From assembly GCA_009701715.1 (NCBI GenBank), contig WLJO01000001.1:62001-126000 (forward strand): DNA of 64,000 nt, written 5' to 3'. The stretch comes from Actinomycetota bacterium (GTDB lineage Bacteria; Actinomycetota; Acidimicrobiia; Acidimicrobiales; Ilumatobacteraceae). The notes below the pieces were generated by a model. It made no database searches and was not told where the DNA came from. It saw only the letters and a list, made by a program, of their open reading frames with translations. How positions within the stretch are numbered: the stretch's first letter is position 1; the number at the start of each line of letters is the position of its first letter. Positions 60,551-64,000 of this stretch are shown one piece after another. Both the position numbers and the translations under genes were made by a program.

Positions 60551-61369
60551 GTGAGCGAACTCCCCCCGCCTCCCCCGCCGTCTGACGGCTCGGGATTCCC
60601 GGTTCCACCCCCGTCGTCGGGCTACCCGGCTCCGCCGTCGTCCGACCACGGCCCCGCGCAGGGATACGTCGGCCAGTACCACCAGGGCTTCCAAGCGGTC
60701 GGGCGCAATGCGCGGGTGATCACGATCCTGCTCGGGATCGTTGGGGCCCTGCAGATCATCGGGATCCCGGTGCAGATTGCGCTGCACGACAAAGCCTCCA
60801 AGTTCCTCGCCGGCTCCATTACCAAGGACACCTTCGAGAGTGCGCTGCGCACCCAGCAGAACGTGGCGGGCTTCCAGGGCGGCGCCACCATCGCCGTCGC
60901 GATACTCACAATGATCTGGATGCGCAAGCTCATCAACAACCACCGACTGCTGGGCCGACCCGGCAGCAAGTGGGGACCGGGTTGGGCAATCGGCGGCTGG
61001 TTCGTGCCGCCGGGCGCGATCTACGCGGTGCCGTGGCTCATCTTCAAAGAGCTCTGGCGGGGTTCGGATCCGAGCAACGTGACGAACGACCCGAACTGGA
61101 AGTCTCGTCGAGTGTCCCCGCTCGTTCACGTGTGGTGGGCGCTTTACGGCTTCGTGCCGTTGGCGGGCGCACTGCTCACAACAGGGACCGCTCTGTCGAG
61201 CCTGCGTGACGTCACCAAGACCAATGACCTCGACGTCGCCAAGATGTACACCAGCAGCTTCTCGCTCCAGATCCTCGTGACGGTGTTGAGCGTCGCAGCA
61301 ACTGCAACCTACGCACTGCTCGTGCAGAATCTCACCCGTCGGCAGCGGGTCCTTACCGGCGAGGACTGA
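60551..61369 (+). CDS. DUF4328-like membrane protein
   Basis: A 272-residue protein, Pro/Ser/Gly-rich cytoplasmic first 50 residues (PPPPPPSDGSGFPVPPP), then about five hydrophobic helices. WGPGWAIGGWFVPPGAIYAVPWL fits the DUF4328 signature (G-W-F-x-P). The GTG at 60551 follows a leaderless box. The last base is shared with the next gene (TGATG), so they are coupled. Function unknown. Confidence 0.75.
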   Translation: MSELPPPPPPSDGSGFPVPPPSSGYPAPPSSDHGPAQGYVGQYHQGFQAVGRNARVITILLGIVGALQIIGIPVQIALHDKASKFLAGSITKDTFESALRTQQNVAGFQGGATIAVAILTMIWMRKLINNHRLLGRPGSKWGPGWAIGGWFVPPGAIYAVPWLIFKELWRGSDPSNVTNDPNWKSRRVSPLVHVWWALYGFVPLAGALLTTGTALSSLRDVTKTNDLDVAKMYTSSFSLQILVTVLSVAATATYALLVQNLTRRQRVLTGED

Positions 61370-61842
61370 TGCCGATCTACCTCGTTCGCCACGCGAAGGC
61401 GGGCAGCAAGGACAGATGGGACGGCGATGACCGTCAGCGACCGCTGACCGACAAGGGACGCGTCCAGGCGCAACTGCTTGCCGAGCGATTTTTCCACGTG
61501 CCCGTACCGAGGATCTTCTCGAGCCCGTACGTGCGCTGCGTCGAGACCGTCCAGCCGCTGTCGAGGGCCTGCGGTGTCGACATCGAGCCGATCGAACTGC
61601 TTGCCGAGGCGGGATCGTTCGCCCCGATCATCGATCTGCTGCTGTCGGTCCCCGAACACACCGTGCTGTGCAGTCACGGCGACACGATCCCCGAGACGAT
61701 CGCTGCGCTCTGCCGCCGCGGCATGGAGATCGACGGCCCCGAGGACTGGCGAAAGGGTTCGACCTGGGTACTCGCCCGGGAGGGCGAATTGTTCACGCAT
61801 GCAACGGCGTGGGCCCCGCCGCGAGCCGGCGGCGGGGACTAG
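61369..61842 (+). CDS. SixA-like histidine phosphatase
   Basis: A 157-residue phosphatase, MPIYLVRHAKAG with the RHA motif at 7-9, FSSPYVRCVETVQPLS, Glu in LAEAGSF and the second His in LCSHGDTIPE. This is the small SixA type, which removes phosphate from His phosphotransfer proteins or small molecules. Coupled to the DUF4328 gene. Its stop shares CTAG with the convergent ccmI-like gene. Confidence 0.85.
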   Translation: MPIYLVRHAKAGSKDRWDGDDRQRPLTDKGRVQAQLLAERFFHVPVPRIFSSPYVRCVETVQPLSRACGVDIEPIELLAEAGSFAPIIDLLLSVPEHTVLCSHGDTIPETIAALCRRGMEIDGPEDWRKGSTWVLAREGELFTHATAWAPPRAGGGD

Positions 61843-62582
61843 TTCTTGGCGAGGGCGGCGTTCAGGTCCGCCGAGAGGGACTCGATGAGCCCTTTCACCA
61901 TCGCTGGCGGATTCGACGCTGTGCACCGGTCGATGTGTGACTTGGCTGCCACGGGATCGCCGAGATCGCGGAAGGTCAAGATGGCGAGGAAGCACTGGGC
62001 ATCGGGATAGGTCGGGTCGGTCTCCACTGCCTGGTTCAGTTTGTCCACTGCTGCTGCGAGCAGCGCCGAGCGCCCTGCTCCCTCCGGTTGCTGGACCGCA
62101 ACGAGCCGCGCGTACCAGCCTGAGTACGTGAGTGCCTCCACGTTCCCCGGCTCGATCTGGAGCACCTCACCGAACTTCTGGATTGCCTGGAGCGGGCCCA
62201 GTTGCCGTGCCTCGGCGAGGAGTTGACCGACCTGGTCGTCCGCACCGATGGTTGCGCCTGTATCCGGGACCTCTTGGCCGGAGTAGTGGGCAACGAGCCA
62301 TCCCGATCCAGCGCCGATCGCCAGCACACCGATCACGATGACACCGATCCTGCCCCAGCGGGTGGGACGCCGCGGGACGATGGTCTCCTCATGACCCGAC
62401 TCGATTTCGCGGATCACCGCTGCCGCACGCGCGGTGTATCCGTCGCACAAGGCGCAATAGTCGGGCTCGTCCACGTCGCCTGCCGCGCGCTCTCGATCGA
62501 GATCATCGAGCGACGCGAGCAGGAACCGTCGTTCGTCCTCGAGTTCCGCGAGCCGGTCGAGCTTTCTTCCCTGTCGACTCAT
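61839..62582 (-). CDS. CcmI-like cytochrome c biogenesis protein
   Basis: A 247-residue protein. The first 60 residues are a charged coiled region with YCALCDGY, one hydrophobic helix at about 80-98 anchors it, and the rest has TPR-like repeats (GPLQAIQKFGEVLQIEPGNVEALTYSGWYARL; AVDKLNQAVETDPTYPDAQC). CcmI/CycH delivers apocytochrome c to the heme ligation complex in System I. The coupled ccmH gene upstream supports this. The ATG overlaps the ccmH stop as ATGA. Confidence 0.8.
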   Translation of the reverse strand: MSRQGRKLDRLAELEDERRFLLASLDDLDRERAAGDVDEPDYCALCDGYTARAAAVIREIESGHEETIVPRRPTRWGRIGVIVIGVLAIGAGSGWLVAHYSGQEVPDTGATIGADDQVGQLLAEARQLGPLQAIQKFGEVLQIEPGNVEALTYSGWYARLVAVQQPEGAGRSALLAAAVDKLNQAVETDPTYPDAQCFLAILTFRDLGDPVAAKSHIDRCTASNPPAMVKGLIESLSADLNAALAKN

Positions 62583-63064
62583 GACTCGTCATCCGGAGCC
62601 GTCTGCCGCGCCGCATCGACGAGTGCCCGGTCCTCTTCGCTCGGCACCCCGTCCTCGGCCCCCATCCATTTGCGGAACGCGAGGCCGAGGCCCGCAAACG
62701 CAACGACAGCGGCTGCCACCGGCAGGGCCCACACCATCGCATCAAAGCCCGTCCGCTTGGGAACGAGCAGGAGTTGGACGCTCGAGTCACGCTGCACCGA
62801 CGCGATCACCTCGGCATCGGACAGCCTTCCCTCGCGGACGAGGTCCTCGATCCTGTTCTGGAGGTTCACGGACGCCGCGTTGCGGGACTCGAAGACGCTC
62901 TCGCCCGAACACACCGGGCACGCCACACGCTTGGTGATGGAATCGATCCGGTCGTTCTCGCTGCGCGCCCCGCCGTCGCGCAGGGTGCCCACGAGGATGA
63001 GGGCAACGGCGATGCCGAGCATGAGCAGCCAAGAAGGCCAGCGCTTCAGCACAGCGACATTCAT
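62579..63064 (-). CDS. ccmH: Cytochrome c maturation protein CcmH
   Basis: A 161-residue membrane protein, N-terminal anchor at about 12-28, the CcmH redox motif C49-P-V-C52 (VACPVCSGESVFES) in a three-helix bundle, and a C-terminal helix about 115-135. It reduces the CxxCH thiols of apocytochrome c. The start overlaps the upstream thioredoxin-like gene by ATGA, and the stop overlaps ccmI by the same four bases. Confidence 0.9.
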   Translation of the reverse strand: MNVAVLKRWPSWLLMLGIAVALILVGTLRDGGARSENDRIDSITKRVACPVCSGESVFESRNAASVNLQNRIEDLVREGRLSDAEVIASVQRDSSVQLLLVPKRTGFDAMVWALPVAAAVVAFAGLGLAFRKWMGAEDGVPSEEDRALVDAARQTAPDDES

Positions 63065-63618
63065 CGGGACAGCTCCCGGAACTGTTGGATCTGTGCGCTC
63101 AACGCGTCGGCGGTCACCTTGGCGATCGTTCGGAACACCACCAGTCCAGCGGGCGAGATAATCCATGTCTCGGGGACCTTGTTGACGGCAAACGCCACGC
63201 CAATCGACCCACGGGGGTCGAGGACGATCGGCCAGTCCCCGCCGTTGTCCGCGAAGAACTTCCGCACGGAGTCGACCGAGTCGTCCGAGAAGTCGATCGT
63301 GTACAGCTCTGCCCCGTCGGAACCGAGGCGCGCCTGCTGCTCGGCGAAACGGACCAGTTCGGGGTGCTCCTCCTTGCACGGCACACACGTGGACTGGAAG
63401 AAGTTCAGCACGACCCAGCTTCCCTTGCGCCTCGAGAGGTCCCACGTCTCACCAGCGAGCGTTGCGCCGGTGACCGCGGGAGCAGGCTTGCCAATGAGGG
63501 GGGTGTCCGCACTGTCCGTCTGATCGCTCTTGGCACCAGCGAGGACGACGAAGAGCGCGGCAAGAACCCCAGCAACTGCGAGCGCGATCCATGGTGCGAT
63601 CCGGCGGCGCGAGGCCAT
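63061..63618 (-). CDS. Thioredoxin-like cytochrome c biogenesis protein (CcmG/ResA/TlpA)
   Basis: A 185-residue membrane-anchored thioredoxin: signal anchor at 8-28, AlkylhydroperoxideRed/TSA-type fold with GKPAPAVTGATLAG, active site STC78-V-P-C81KEEHPE, and cis-Pro in KVPETWII. It keeps apocytochrome c thiols reduced outside the membrane. Codirectional and coupled to ccmH. The gap to the ccmF-like gene is nine bases. Confidence 0.9.
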   Translation of the reverse strand: MASRRRIAPWIALAVAGVLAALFVVLAGAKSDQTDSADTPLIGKPAPAVTGATLAGETWDLSRRKGSWVVLNFFQSTCVPCKEEHPELVRFAEQQARLGSDGAELYTIDFSDDSVDSVRKFFADNGGDWPIVLDPRGSIGVAFAVNKVPETWIISPAGLVVFRTIAKVTADALSAQIQQFRELSR

Positions 63619-63627
63619 GACGAGGTC

Positions 63628-64000
63628 CTACTCCCCCGCCGCGACGGGGATCGGTGCGGACACCGGGTCCGTGGGGCGACGACGGTTGCGCCCGGGGAAC
63701 GCTGCGAGCAGCGTGCCGAGGATCACGACGAAACCGCCCACCCAGATCCACAGGATCATCGGCTTGATCGCGACTCGGATCGTGGCGCGACTGCCGTCGG
63801 CCGGCATCTCGTCGAGCGTGAGGTAGATGTCTTTCACCGCACCCGTCTTGACCGAGGGGGTGCCGATCATCATCCCGGTCTGGGTGTACCGATGCACGGA
63901 GGGCTCGTACGTGTCACGGTTGTCGATGAGCACCTGCGCCTTCTGGGTGACCCGACGATCATCGGTCTCCTGTGTGGAGCCCGAGAAGCGGAACGTGTGA
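63628..64000 (-). CDS. ccmF: CcmF-like heme lyase, C-terminal part (partial)
   Basis: The window's last gene on the minus strand, its N-terminus beyond base 64000. The visible 124 residues contain the large periplasmic loop with YEPSVHRYTQTGMMIGTPSVKTGAVKDIYLTLD and the last membrane helix ILWIWVGGFVVILGTLLA, both typical of the CcmF/NrfE end. CcmF forms the heme-apocytochrome bond with CcmH. The order F-G-H-I fits a complete System I operon extending to the right. Confidence 0.82.
   Translation of the reverse strand, partial: HTFRFSGSTQETDDRRVTQKAQVLIDNRDTYEPSVHRYTQTGMMIGTPSVKTGAVKDIYLTLDEMPADGSRATIRVAIKPMILWIWVGGFVVILGTLLAAFPGRNRRRPTDPVSAPIPVAAGE

Overview
The window is high-GC DNA from an actinobacterium, most likely an environmental member of the class Acidimicrobiia (inference). 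The evidence is a WhiB regulator beside a PdtaS-type histidine kinase, the MSMEG_4193 / DUF3090 / SCO1664 gene trio, DUF3107, a paired ArsA/Get3-like ATPase, an HU protein with an Ala-Lys-Pro tail, and many genes that appear to be translated without a leader. A System I (Ccm) cytochrome c maturation operon at the right end, and the wealth of acyl-CoA and monooxygenase genes, also fit that class. I saw no rRNA, tRNA, CRISPR array, insertion sequence or phage genes.

Layout. 1-5650: a partial secreted RCC1-repeat protein, a gene-poor stretch, a TspO/MBR membrane protein, an SRPBCC protein, and two adjacent genes of unknown function. 5900-11000: a VOC protein, then a tandem CaiB/BaiF CoA-transferase between two closely similar TetR regulators, with a frameshifted gene in between. 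11000-16400: a surface-glycan-like patch with a GT-C membrane glycosyltransferase, a GT2-like enzyme, a serine beta-lactamase-fold esterase, a 58-residue protein and a methyltransferase-glycosyltransferase-like fusion. 16400-20300: a TetR regulator and a 1,004-residue exported protein.

20390-30270 holds oxidative and lipid catabolism: SDR, P450, acyl-CoA dehydrogenase, Baeyer-Villiger monooxygenase, alpha/beta hydrolase, two exported proteins and an FMN-dependent 2-hydroxyacid oxidase. 30350-44950 mixes stress and housekeeping genes (cold shock protein, fatty acid desaturase, DEAD-box helicase, HU) with metabolism (nitrilase, two MDR reductases, D-aminoacylase-like amidohydrolase, BioY, a second Baeyer-Villiger monooxygenase, a second acyl-CoA dehydrogenase, an esterase lipoprotein). 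A decayed luciferase-like monooxygenase lies at 35952-36180.

44980-53300: a polytopic membrane protein, the phosphomutase-like/DUF3090/SCO1664/unknown operon, etfBA, a diacylglycerol-kinase-like enzyme and a glycerophosphodiesterase. 53470-61840 is a conserved actinobacterial core: WhiB, PdtaS-like kinase, ArsA pair, DUF3107, Mrp, a SufR-like Fe-S regulator, a YedY-like molybdoenzyme, DUF4328 and SixA. 61839-64000 carries ccmI-, ccmH-, ccmG- and ccmF-like genes, with ccmF running off the end.

The Etf pair is the expected electron acceptor for both acyl-CoA dehydrogenases, and the CoA-transferase, SDR, P450 and Baeyer-Villiger genes read as a toolkit for steroid-like or other alicyclic substrates (inference). 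Recurrent sequence-level features are a TANNNT box 6-7 bases before the start codon of about ten genes, and four convergent gene pairs that share the four bases CTAG as overlapping stop codons.
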